From NCBI GenBank assembly GCA_947460915.1, contig CANHKJ010000117.1:1-8654 (forward strand): a stretch of DNA of 8,654 nucleotides, read 5' to 3'. The stretch comes from Verrucomicrobiia bacterium. GTDB lineage: Bacteria > Verrucomicrobiota > Verrucomicrobiia > Verrucomicrobiales > Akkermansiaceae. Below, piece by piece: positions 1 to 6,507 of the stretch; positions within the stretch are counted from its first letter, which is position 1; each line of letters starts with the position of its first letter. Under the pieces are notes generated by a model, which worked only from the letters and a program-made list of their open reading frames with translations, made no database searches and had not been told where the DNA came from. The position numbers and the translations under genes are program-made.

Positions 1-482
1 AACGCACGTGCGAGAAACACGCGCTTCTTTTGCCCGCCCGATAGTTCACCGATCTGGCGATCGCGGTAGTCCCACATCTCGACGCGACGCAGACTTTTTT
101 CGACCACTTCATGATCCACGTGGCGGGGAATGCGCATCCAATTCATCTTACCGTAGCGCCCCATCATCACCACATCGGCAACACTCACGGGAAAACTCCA
201 ATCGACTTCTTCCGCCTGCGGCACATACGCCACGAGCTGATTTTTCAACGCGGTTTTGATATCGGCACCATTGATTTTTACCGCACCCGAGGTCGGCCGC
301 ACAAAGCCCATGATGCTCTTGAACAAAGTCGATTTCCCACTGCCGTTGATGCCCACCAACGCGCAGATCGTTCCACCCTGAAGTGAAAAAGTAGCCCCCT
401 GCAAGGCCGCATGACCATTTCCATAAACAACGGAAAGATCATCCACCATCAAACTCATGGTTTCACTGTGATGCTCGCTCAT
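1..482 (-). CDS. mntB: Metal ABC transporter ATP-binding protein, MntB/SitB type (partial, C-terminus off left edge)
   Basis: This is the ATPase of a cluster-9 metal importer; it powers uptake of Mn(II) or Fe(II)/Zn(II) delivered by the neighbouring receptor and sits on the cytoplasmic face of the membrane. I translated 160 residues from the ATG at 482. They show a Walker A motif GINGSGKST at about residues 44-52, a Q-loop YVPQAEEVDW at about 86-95, and the ABC signature LSGGQKKR at about 147-154. The Q-loop region reading 'VDWSFPVSVADVVMMGRYG' is characteristic of the MntB/SitB/YfeB branch. Walker B and the H-loop lie beyond position 1. The start overlaps the stop of the receptor gene as ATGA (479-482), so the two are translationally coupled. 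A second ATG eight codons in is possible. The family is certain; the symbol depends on the metal, inferred from the receptor and the adjacent MntR-type regulator. Confidence 0.93.
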   Translation of the reverse strand, partial: MSEHHSETMSLMVDDLSVVYGNGHAALQGATFSLQGGTICALVGINGSGKSTLFKSIMGFVRPTSGAVKINGADIKTALKNQLVAYVPQAEEVDWSFPVSVADVVMMGRYGKMNWMRIPRHVDHEVVEKSLRRVEMWDYRDRQIGELSGGQKKRVFLARA

Positions 483-1393
483 GGCTGCAAAAATCCTTTC
501 ACAATAGTTTCAGCATTCGTCTCTAACATTTTGAGAAAAGTCGGCGCGAGGCCATTCGCATCAGTGAGCGAATCCACAAACAAGACGCCGCCGTAGCGTG
601 CACCTGTTTCTTGCGCTACTTGCTTGATCGGCTTATCACTCACGGTGCTTTCGGAAAAAACGACGGGCACTTTGCGCTCGCGCACCAGATCGATCACAGC
701 ACGCACTTGCTGCGGCGTGCCCTGTGCATCGGCATTGATTGGCCACAACGACACAGCGGTGAGATCGTATGCTTGGCAGAGATAGGAAAACGCTCCTTCA
801 CTGGTGACGAGCACGCGCTGCTCGGCAGGAATTTTTGCCAAACGCTCACGCACTGGGGCATCCAATGCTTGAATTTTTTGCACGTAGGCCGCCGCATTGG
901 CGCGATAGGTGGCTTCATTCGCTGGGTCCATTTTGACCATCGCTTCGCAAATGTTTCGGACGTAGATCAAGGCGCACTTCGGCGACATCCAAGCATGAGG
1001 ATTGGCCTTACCGGTGTAGGGACCTTCGCCAATGGGCATAGGATCGATGCCCTCTGATACCAACACGCGCGGCACGTGATCGAGTCGATTGAAAAACTTT
1101 TCGAACCATGACTCCAAGTTCATGCCATTCCACAAAATTAAATCCGCTTTCTGTGCCTTGACGAGATCCTTGGGCGTCGGTTCATAGCCATGCACTTCGG
1201 CACCAAGTTTAATCAGTGATTCCACCACCGCAGCATCCCCTGCCACCTCACGAGCCATATCGGCAATGATCGTAAAGCTCGTCAACACAACCTTTTTTCC
1301 GTCAGTCGCCTTTGAGTCCGATTTTTTGCAGGACAACAGGAAGCCCGCTGTGCATAAAGAAATCACAGTAACTAAAGAGAGCAGACGTTTCAT
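479..1393 (-). CDS. mntA: Manganese/iron ABC transporter substrate-binding lipoprotein (cluster A-I)
   Basis: This periplasmic, lipid-anchored receptor captures a divalent metal and hands it to the ABC permease. The 304-residue length fits the ZnuA/TroA/PsaA family. An N-terminal signal (MKRLLSLVTVISLCTAGFLL) ends in a lipobox LLSC with the lipidated cysteine at residue 22. The four expected ligands are visible: His68 (EVHGYEPTP), His133 (NPHAWMSP), Glu199 (VTSEGAFSYL) and Asp274 (FVDSLTD). A Glu in the third position and the segment 'WPINADAQGTPQQV' are typical of Mn/Fe receptors (PsaA, MntC, SitA). Zinc receptors usually have His there plus a His-rich loop, and no such loop is present. It is the first gene of a minus-strand operon, with the ATPase gene overlapping its stop by 4 nt. 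No Shine-Dalgarno precedes the ATG. Control is probably by the divergent MntR acting at the palindrome at 1445-1460. Confidence 0.93.
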   Translation of the reverse strand: MKRLLSLVTVISLCTAGFLLSCKKSDSKATDGKKVVLTSFTIIADMAREVAGDAAVVESLIKLGAEVHGYEPTPKDLVKAQKADLILWNGMNLESWFEKFFNRLDHVPRVLVSEGIDPMPIGEGPYTGKANPHAWMSPKCALIYVRNICEAMVKMDPANEATYRANAAAYVQKIQALDAPVRERLAKIPAEQRVLVTSEGAFSYLCQAYDLTAVSLWPINADAQGTPQQVRAVIDLVRERKVPVVFSESTVSDKPIKQVAQETGARYGGVLFVDSLTDANGLAPTFLKMLETNAETIVKGFLQP

Positions 1394-1444
1394 AAATCAA
1401 AAAACTCGTGATTTGCGCCGAGGATGTTTGCTTCGACGAACAAA

Positions 1445-1460
1445 CTTAGTCACGACTAAG
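1445..1460. promoter_or_regulatory. Candidate MntR/DtxR-family operator (perfect palindrome)
   Basis: CTTAGTC-AC-GACTAAG is a perfect inverted repeat with 7-bp arms and a 2-bp centre. It lies between the divergent metal-receptor gene (start 1393) and the MntR-type repressor gene, about 52 nt upstream of the former and 71 nt upstream of the preferred GTG of the latter. DtxR/MntR dimers bind palindromes of this size in metal-transporter promoters, so it is the natural operator candidate. It does not match a textbook MntR box by eye, so the binding assignment is inferred from symmetry and position. I could not assign clear -35 and -10 boxes for either gene. Confidence 0.7.
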
Positions 1461-1531
1461 AATCTATGCAAGGACTATTTTTTGTGCAATTTGTCACTTG
1501 CCAAAATCCACGCCGCCATCCAGCATCGTGC

Positions 1532-1960
1532 GTGCCGAAAACCCAGTCAGCTTCCGTCGCATCGCAAGATTACTTGGAGCAGATCTACCATTTGATCGAA
1601 CAGAAGGGTTACGCCCGCGCCGTGGACATCGCACGCAATCTCGGAATTTCACAGGCCAGCGTGTCTGCGATGCTCAAACGACTCGGCAGCGAGGAATTGG
1701 TCGTCTATGAACGCTACCGCGGTGTCATCCTCACTCAAAAAGGCATCGATTTAGCACAATATGTCATCAAACGCCACGAGGTGCTCACGCGCCTGCTCCG
1801 TCACTTCGGACTCGATGAAGAAACCATCTACCAAGACGTAGAGGGCATGGAGCATCACATCTCTGCCCAAACGCTAAAAGCCTTTACCATCCTCGCCAAC
1901 GAACTCGACCTCGATCCTGGCTTGTGCCGCACGTTAAAACGAAAAGTTCGCAGAGCTTGA
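1532..1960 (+). CDS. mntR: MntR-type manganese-dependent transcriptional regulator (DtxR family)
   Basis: This is a cytoplasmic metal-sensing repressor. From the GTG at 1532 it is 142 residues, the same length as Bacillus subtilis MntR and closely colinear with it. An N-terminal winged helix-turn-helix (about residues 13-70, helix 'ISQASVSAMLKRL', wing 'YERYRGVILTQKG') is followed by a metal-binding and dimerisation domain. All six MntR ligands are present at a constant offset: Asp13, Glu16, His82, Glu104, Glu107 and His108 (DVEGMEHH). There is no SH3-like third domain, as expected for MntR rather than DtxR/IdeR. An upstream in-frame ATG at 1466 (and GTG at 1484) would add 16-22 residues with no counterpart in the family and would put the operator 5 nt from the start codon, so I prefer the GTG. 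It is divergent from the metal receptor gene, which it probably represses when Mn(II) is plentiful. Confidence 0.9.
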   Translation: MPKTQSASVASQDYLEQIYHLIEQKGYARAVDIARNLGISQASVSAMLKRLGSEELVVYERYRGVILTQKGIDLAQYVIKRHEVLTRLLRHFGLDEETIYQDVEGMEHHISAQTLKAFTILANELDLDPGLCRTLKRKVRRA

Positions 1961-2021
1961 GAGACTCGAAAACGCAATAAAAGTTCATAAACTTGTGAGC
2001 GCCCCTTGCCTTTCTCTTACA

Positions 2022-2046
2022 TCTTATGTCTGAAGGTCTTATGTCT
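2022..2046 (+). repeat. Short direct repeat, two copies of TCTTATGTCT
   Basis: Two identical 10-bp copies at 2022-2031 and 2037-2046 are 15 bp apart, start to start. Each contains an ATG (2026 and 2041) in the same reading frame, giving the small downstream ORF two equivalent starts. It looks like a small local duplication; the repeat is certain, any function is not. Confidence 0.6.
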
Positions 2047-2223
2047 TCCTGTTTCTTCTCTTCACGATCATTTTGGCTTGCCATCAGCCCGTTTTGCGCG
2101 TTCACTGCCGCCCGTATGACACGTCCACAAGTCGAATTTTGCGCCAAGTTGCTCATGGTCGCCATCATCTGCACCTTCATCTGGGGGGCCTACCACGTTC
2201 TCGCATTGATGGGAATCGTCTGA
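2026..2223 (+). CDS. Possible small membrane protein
   Basis: I do not recognise this 65-residue ORF. Its C-terminal third (about residues 38-65, 'CAKLLMVAIICTFIWGAY' and onward) is a convincing single membrane-spanning segment, preceded by a short Arg-containing stretch (AARMTRPQ). Residues 15-28 are also fairly hydrophobic. Starts are possible at 2026, 2041 (a direct repeat of the first) or 2116, the last giving a 35-residue single-span peptide beginning MTRPQVEF. It fills most of an otherwise empty 315-nt gap between the mntR stop and the SRPBCC gene and ends 52 nt before the latter. No ribosome-binding site is visible, but neighbouring genuine genes also lack one. The remainder of the gap (1961-2025 and 2224-2275) shows nothing I can identify. 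Confidence 0.35.
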   Translation: MSEGLMSSCFFSSRSFWLAISPFCAFTAARMTRPQVEFCAKLLMVAIICTFIWGAYHVLALMGIV

Positions 2224-2275
2224 TTTTTGCTGATCAGCCCTTGCGCGCTGACTTTCCTGTGGCACCTTCGGGCGC

Positions 2276-2737
2276 ATGAAAGTACACGTTTTGAAGCAAC
2301 AGCAAGTCTTACCGATCTCGCTCCAAGAAGCTTGGGAGTTTTTTTCCACTCCGCGCAATCTCAATGATATTACCCCTGCCGATCTGGGGTTCACGATGAC
2401 TTACAGTTCCTCGGAAAAAATGGTCGAGGGTCAGATCATCACCTACCGCATCCGCATCGCGCCTCTGATACATGTGCCATGGGTCACCGAGATCAAATCG
2501 GTCAAGGAGCCACAATCGTTCATCGATAACCAAATCAGCGGACCTTACACTCTTTGGCATCATTTGCACCACTTTGAAGAAACGCCAGAAGGTGTATTGA
2601 TGACCGACCTCGTTCACTATGCTCTCCCCTTCGGCCCGTTTGGCTCGATTGCACATGCCGTCTTCGTTCGTCGTAAACTCGAACACATTTTCTCCTACCG
2701 CCGCCAGACTCTGGAAAAGCATTTCGGGAAGAAGTAA
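2276..2737 (+). CDS. SRPBCC-family (START-like) ligand-binding protein
   Basis: This 153-residue soluble protein belongs to the SRPBCC helix-grip superfamily, the branch related to polyketide cyclase/dehydrase and COG4276. Visible landmarks are the N-terminal strand followed by the helix 'SLQEAWEFFSTPRNLNDITP' (about residues 15-34), the 'EGQIITYRIRIAPLIHVPW' strand pair (about 51-69), and the 'WHHLHHFEETPEGVLMTDLVHYALPFGP' strands (about 93-120). A long C-terminal helix with 'RRKLEHIFSYRRQTL' follows. Such proteins bind hydrophobic ligands in a central cavity; the ligand cannot be read from the sequence. In other bacteria this subfamily often sits beside an epimerase-like gene, but not here. 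It has no signal peptide and no catalytic motif that I can name. The start is the only plausible ATG before the conserved first strand. Confidence 0.85.
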   Translation: MKVHVLKQQQVLPISLQEAWEFFSTPRNLNDITPADLGFTMTYSSSEKMVEGQIITYRIRIAPLIHVPWVTEIKSVKEPQSFIDNQISGPYTLWHHLHHFEETPEGVLMTDLVHYALPFGPFGSIAHAVFVRRKLEHIFSYRRQTLEKHFGKK

Positions 2738-2871
2738 CGATCAGAAAACAGCTAGATTGAAATAAAAATGTAGGATTGGGAATGCGGGTCAACGCAGGCA
2801 TTACTTCATCCATGCACACATTTCTATCGCCAAGCGCTGTGTTTTGCTTTTAGCTCTTTGCAGCTTCCATC

Positions 2872-3681
2872 ATGTCTGATTCCATTCGCATTCTTTTCCT
2901 CGGTGACGTTGTCGGCGAACCCGGCCGCAAGGCGGTTCATCTACTTCTCCCTCAAATCAAAAAAGCCGAGAACATCGACTTTACGGTCGTCAATGGCGAA
3001 AACTCCGCCGCAGGCCGTGGCATCACGCCGAAGATCGCGATCGACCTGTTGCGTGCAGGAGCCACGGTTATCACCACCGGCGACCACGTATGGGATCAAG
3101 CGGAAATCGTTCACTATTTTCCGACGGAACCAAGATTGCTGCGGCCGGGAAATTATCCCACTGGCACTCCCGGAGCAGGCACCGTGGTTCTCGATACTGA
3201 CAAAGGCAAAGTTGCGATCATGCAAGCGCAGGGCCGCTCCTTCATGCAACCACCTCTCGAAAACCCCTTCATTTGGGCCGAGACCGAGGCCGAACGCCTG
3301 CAAGCGCTGGGAATCAAAGTAATTTTCATGGACTTCCACGCCGAAACAACCAGCGAAAAAATCGCCATGGGACGAATGCTCGATGGAAAAATCTCATGCA
3401 TGTGCGGCACGCACACCCATGTGCAAACTGCCGATGACTGCATCTTACCCAACGGCACCGCCTACCTCACTGACGCCGGCATGTGCGGCCCCGATGACTC
3501 GGTGCTGGGCCGCGCGACCGAATCCGTCATTTGGCGCTTCAAGTCCGGACTGCCCACCCGCTTTCCTATTGCCAAAGGCCCCGTGCGTCTCTGTGGAGCC
3601 ATCGTTGAAATCGATACGACCACGGGCAAAGCCATCAACTTCAAGCGCTACACGCATTTGTTAGCTCCGGGCGACATCTAA
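2872..3681 (+). CDS. ymdB: YmdB-like metallophosphoesterase (TIGR00282 family), probable 2',3'-cyclic nucleotide phosphodiesterase
   Basis: This 269-residue cytoplasmic protein matches the YmdB/DR1281 family in length and motif order. In Bacillus subtilis YmdB hydrolyses 2',3'-cyclic nucleotides and affects biofilm and motility decisions. The dinuclear metal site can be traced: Asp12 (FLGDVVGEPGR), Glu43-Asn44 (VNGENSAAGRG), Asp71-His72 (TTGDHVWD), His156 (MDFHAE), His181 and His183 (CGTHTHVQTAD). The usual Asn of the GNH motif is Asp here (residue 71). 'TDAGMCGPDDSVLG' (about 200-213) is another family signature. It is followed 8 nt later by miaA, suggesting cotranscription and hinting at a link with RNA metabolism. 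No Shine-Dalgarno is present; the ATG fits the family start, which begins just before the first metal Asp. Assignment to the family is firm; the exact substrate is inferred. Confidence 0.93.
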   Translation: MSDSIRILFLGDVVGEPGRKAVHLLLPQIKKAENIDFTVVNGENSAAGRGITPKIAIDLLRAGATVITTGDHVWDQAEIVHYFPTEPRLLRPGNYPTGTPGAGTVVLDTDKGKVAIMQAQGRSFMQPPLENPFIWAETEAERLQALGIKVIFMDFHAETTSEKIAMGRMLDGKISCMCGTHTHVQTADDCILPNGTAYLTDAGMCGPDDSVLGRATESVIWRFKSGLPTRFPIAKGPVRLCGAIVEIDTTTGKAINFKRYTHLLAPGDI

Positions 3682-3689
3682 CACTTTCC

Positions 3690-4550
3690 ATGAAACCACC
3701 AGAGCCATTTTATGTCTGTGGTCCCACGGCTAGCGGGAAATCCTCGCTAGCGCTGCAACTTGCACGGGAAAAGGACGGCGAGATCGTCAATGCCGATGCC
3801 TTTCAGCTTTATCGTGGCATCGATACCATTTCCGCCGCACCGAGTGAGTCAGAAAAATCGCAAATCCCGCATCACCTCTACGGCGTTCTCGATCCCTCGG
3901 AAACTTGCGATGCCCAACTTTTTGTCAATCTCGCCCGACCGGTGTTAGAGGAGATCATTTCCCGAGGCAAAACACCTATCGTCACCGGTGGCTCGGGGCT
4001 TTATCTGAAATTTCTTACTCACGGACCGTCGCCCGTTCCGCCCTCAGAGGAAAATCTGCGCTGTGAACTCGATGCGCTCACTCACGAAGAAATCATCGCG
4101 CGATTGCAAACACTGGACCCCGAGGAAGCAGCACAGATCAATCTCACAAATCGTCGCTACGTCTCGCGTTCACTTGAAATTTGCCTACTCAGCGGCACCA
4201 AGGCATCCACTTTGCGAAAAAATTGGCAGCACGTCAGCGAAGCACGCACGGCATCGTTGCTGGGTCTCGTCATTCAACGGCCGCGCGAAGTCTTGCACCA
4301 ACGCATCGCCGAGCGCAGCACCGCGATGCTTGAGGGGGACGCCATCGACGAAGTTCGCGCCCTGCGTTCGCAACTCTCGACCACTTGCGCGAAGGCCATC
4401 GGTGTGCCCCAAATTCTCGCCTTTCTTGATGGGCAACTCTCGCATGCGGAATGCCTTCAAAAAATCATCGAGGCGACCCGTCAGTATGCAAAGCGCCAAG
4501 AGACCTGGTTCCGTCGAGAATCTTGGCTTACGACTTATCCAATGACTTAG
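3690..4550 (+). CDS. miaA: tRNA dimethylallyltransferase MiaA
   Basis: MiaA transfers a dimethylallyl group from DMAPP to N6 of A37 in tRNAs that read codons beginning with U, the first step to (ms2)i6A. The 286 residues, slightly short of the roughly 300-316 usual, show the P-loop GPTASGKSS at 11-19, the DMAPP/tRNA-binding NADAFQLYRGID at 34-45 (NADSMQVYRG in most bacteria), IPHHLYGVLDP at about 59-69, TGGSGLYL at 99-106, NRRYVSRSLEI in the middle, and the closing TRQYAKRQETWFRR at 263-276. Two motif variants stand out: DAFQLYRG for DSMQVYRG, and AIGVPQI where AIGY is usual. Neither looks inactivating, since the catalytic Asp36 and P-loop are intact. It starts 8 nt after the ymdB stop, without a Shine-Dalgarno, so the two are probably one transcript. 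Confidence 0.96.
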   Translation: MKPPEPFYVCGPTASGKSSLALQLAREKDGEIVNADAFQLYRGIDTISAAPSESEKSQIPHHLYGVLDPSETCDAQLFVNLARPVLEEIISRGKTPIVTGGSGLYLKFLTHGPSPVPPSEENLRCELDALTHEEIIARLQTLDPEEAAQINLTNRRYVSRSLEICLLSGTKASTLRKNWQHVSEARTASLLGLVIQRPREVLHQRIAERSTAMLEGDAIDEVRALRSQLSTTCAKAIGVPQILAFLDGQLSHAECLQKIIEATRQYAKRQETWFRRESWLTTYPMT

Positions 4551-4578
4551 GACTGTCGGGCATACGAGCTAAAATTTG

Positions 4579-4626
4579 AAATCAAGGCCTCGAAAGATTT
4601 GCTCTCACTAATTCCATCCTTGATTT
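4579..4626. repeat. 9-bp inverted repeat in the miaA / export-cluster gap
   Basis: AAATCAAGG (4579-4587) and CCTTGATTT (4618-4626) are exact reverse complements separated by 30 nt. The stem lies just after the miaA stop and about 50 nt ahead of the preferred start of the next gene. It could form a long-loop hairpin at the 3' end of the miaA transcript or act as a protein-binding site in the promoter of the next gene. The long loop, AT-rich stem and lack of a clean U-tract argue against a standard intrinsic terminator. Confidence 0.4.
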
Positions 4627-4676
4627 TCTGACGAAATTCGCAAGCATTGTCTTATTCACTGCAACGCCTGTTCCCC

Positions 4677-6485
4677 ATGAATCTATTGCAACTTTTTTTG
4701 TTACTCACTCTCTCCCTGCTCGGTTCCTCTGTGTCCTTTGCTCAGGAACTTTTTTTCCGCCACACCTTTGGACCATACTCCAAGTCAACAGTCGAGGTCA
4801 CAGCTCTGTTCAACAAACTTCCATCCTCTGGTTACGCACCGATCCGCGTCACGATCTCCAATCGCACAACTGCGCCTGTTGTTTTTTCGCTGAACTTTGA
4901 TTGTAGCGCCGATGGCAACAGTGGCGTGCAAAAACTCGAATCCAGCTTCTCGGTTCAAGGCGATGCCGAAAAAGTGACCACAACCGACCTACTCGTGCCA
5001 GTAGCTGCTGCGGTAAAAGAGCATTCATATGGTGGCGCCATGTGCAATCAGATGTTAGAACTCAGCATGATTGGCATCGTAAATGGCAATTACACTCAAA
5101 GTAGCAACAATCAGATCAACCTCCCAAACATTCTCTTGTCCGAGCCACTATTCACGCCGAATGCATCACGCTTGGATGCCGAGGTCAAAAAAATCACGGG
5201 CGGTTCCTCCAGCTACTACGGCTCGACTAGCAATTTCGGCGGTATGTTTTCCGCATCAAAAATGCCTGAAGATTGGCGGGCATACGCGGGCTATGACTGC
5301 TTAATTCTCTCCGAAGTCGATTGGACTGAGTTGTCCCCTGGCGCGCGCACTGCGATTCAGCAATGGGTGCGTTTGGGTGGATCAATGCGCATCTTCACAC
5401 GAACGCCATCTGCAACTTGGGCAACATTAGGCATTGAATCGGATGAACCTCAAGCAGACTCGACCAAGTTCGGCAAAGGACTGATTGTCAGCACTCCAAT
5501 CAATGCCGAACTCCGCATAGATGAAAGCCAACTGATTGCCCAAATCACCAGTGGCTCAGGGCAAGCAGGGCATCAATACAAATCCTTTGTAGAAGACTAT
5601 TCCGCCGGATGGGGCCTGCAACAGCAACTTGGTGGCAAAACGTTCCACTTTGTTTTTTTTATTCTGCTCTTGATTGCCTTTGGGGTCATCGTCGGGCCAA
5701 TCAATCTTTTCGTTTTCGCGAAATCAGGCATGCGCCATAAGCTGTTTATTACAACTCCCATTATTGCTCTGGCTGCAAGCTTGGCGATGATCATATTGAT
5801 CTTCATTCAGGATGGCATGGGGGGCAAAGGCGTTCGCGTGCAGCTTGTGGAAATGCCCTCTGGCGATGGCGATAACAATGCTTACATTTCACAAACACAA
5901 ATCTCGCGAACGGGAGTTCTTTTCAGCAATCGTTTCGCCATGACTGAAGCGTGTTCGATCTCACCACTACCGTTGAGAATTTCTCAATGGACGCGCCTCA
6001 ACACATCGAGCAGCAATGATCAGGCCTACGCGATCAATTTCGATGACAAAGGCATTCAAGTATCGGGCGATTGGTTCCAGTCGCGTTCGGAGCAAGCACA
6101 ATTGATTCATTCTATCGTACCTACCCGATCTCGAATCGAGCAGACTGATCCAGCAAACCCAGCCACATTGCTAAGTAGCTTTGATCACTCCATCGATTCA
6201 TTTTTTTATCGCGATGTTGATGGCAAAATCTGGAAAGCGGATGCAATCGCTCCTGGTAAAAAATTCCTTTGCAGCGAATCAACCGAGATCGATCATGATA
6301 AATTCGTGAATCATGCTAGCACACTGTTATGTAGTCAAGAAATCAGAAGCCTACAACGCCTCAGCAAACGCCCTGGTAGCTACGTGGCCATCAGTTCTAC
6401 TGCTAGAATGTTAGACACCCACCCGCGACTCAACTGGACGAGTAATACCAGTATCATCACCGGCAGCGTAAAGCCCGCTCCTTAA
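4677..6485 (+). CDS. Uncharacterised membrane-anchored periplasmic protein of an ABC-2 export cluster
   Basis: I do not recognise a named family. The ATG at 4677 gives 602 residues with a clear signal peptide (hydrophobic core about 3-19, likely cleavage after SFA at 22). An in-frame TTG at 4647 would only add ten residues ahead of the signal. Residues 30-150 look like a beta-rich domain ('YAPIRVTISNRTTAPVVFSL'). Residues about 199-245 ('YDCLILSEVDWTELSPGART', then 'QWVRLGGSMRIF') resemble the class I glutamine-amidotransferase-like fold seen in periplasmic parts of GldG-type proteins, without a catalytic Cys triad that I can see. Two membrane segments follow (about 323-347 and 356-379), joined by the basic loop AKSGMRHK, then a soluble C-terminal region to 602. 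With the signal peptide this predicts both large domains outside the inner membrane. It ends 22 nt before the ABC ATPase gene, so it is probably the accessory subunit of that transporter. Confidence 0.85.
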   Translation: MNLLQLFLLLTLSLLGSSVSFAQELFFRHTFGPYSKSTVEVTALFNKLPSSGYAPIRVTISNRTTAPVVFSLNFDCSADGNSGVQKLESSFSVQGDAEKVTTTDLLVPVAAAVKEHSYGGAMCNQMLELSMIGIVNGNYTQSSNNQINLPNILLSEPLFTPNASRLDAEVKKITGGSSSYYGSTSNFGGMFSASKMPEDWRAYAGYDCLILSEVDWTELSPGARTAIQQWVRLGGSMRIFTRTPSATWATLGIESDEPQADSTKFGKGLIVSTPINAELRIDESQLIAQITSGSGQAGHQYKSFVEDYSAGWGLQQQLGGKTFHFVFFILLLIAFGVIVGPINLFVFAKSGMRHKLFITTPIIALAASLAMIILIFIQDGMGGKGVRVQLVEMPSGDGDNNAYISQTQISRTGVLFSNRFAMTEACSISPLPLRISQWTRLNTSSSNDQAYAINFDDKGIQVSGDWFQSRSEQAQLIHSIVPTRSRIEQTDPANPATLLSSFDHSIDSFFYRDVDGKIWKADAIAPGKKFLCSESTEIDHDKFVNHASTLLCSQEIRSLQRLSKRPGSYVAISSTARMLDTHPRLNWTSNTSIITGSVKPAP

Positions 6486-6507
6486 TCTTTCACCCCATTT
6501 CATCACC

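Noticed and set aside
611..1057. Plus-strand 148-codon open frame inside the metal receptor gene
   Set aside because: It is antisense to the well-supported lipoprotein receptor, has no recognisable motif, and its composition is what an opposite-strand shadow gives.
479..1393. Zinc-specific (ZnuA) assignment of the receptor
   Set aside because: There is no His/Asp-rich loop, the third ligand is Glu199, and the adjacent regulator is MntR-like and not Zur-like, all favouring Mn/Fe.
1981..1994. AAGTT-CATA-AACTT inverted repeat after the mntR stop
   Set aside because: A 5-bp AT-rich stem without a following T-tract is too weak to call a terminator or an operator.
1884..2394. Overlapping minus-strand frames in the gap between mntR and the SRPBCC gene
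   Set aside because: They overlap the ends of genuine genes on the other strand and read as low-information, charge-rich sequence with no motif; the small plus-strand membrane ORF is the better candidate for the gap.
2309..2722. Minus-strand 137-codon frame opposite the SRPBCC gene
   Set aside because: The plus-strand product matches a known fold end to end; the antisense product shows no domain or coherent hydrophobic pattern.
2788..2809. AATGC...GCATT dyad in the gap before ymdB as a terminator
   Set aside because: The arms are only 5 bp, the inner pairing is inconsistent, and no T-run follows. The 134-nt gap otherwise shows nothing I can identify.
2941..3339. Minus-strand 132-codon frame opposite ymdB
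   Set aside because: It is antisense to a gene with all catalytic motifs in place and has no recognisable domain.
4647..4676. TTG start ten codons upstream for the export-cluster membrane protein
   Set aside because: The ATG at 4677 places the signal peptide at the N-terminus in the normal way; the extension adds nothing recognisable.
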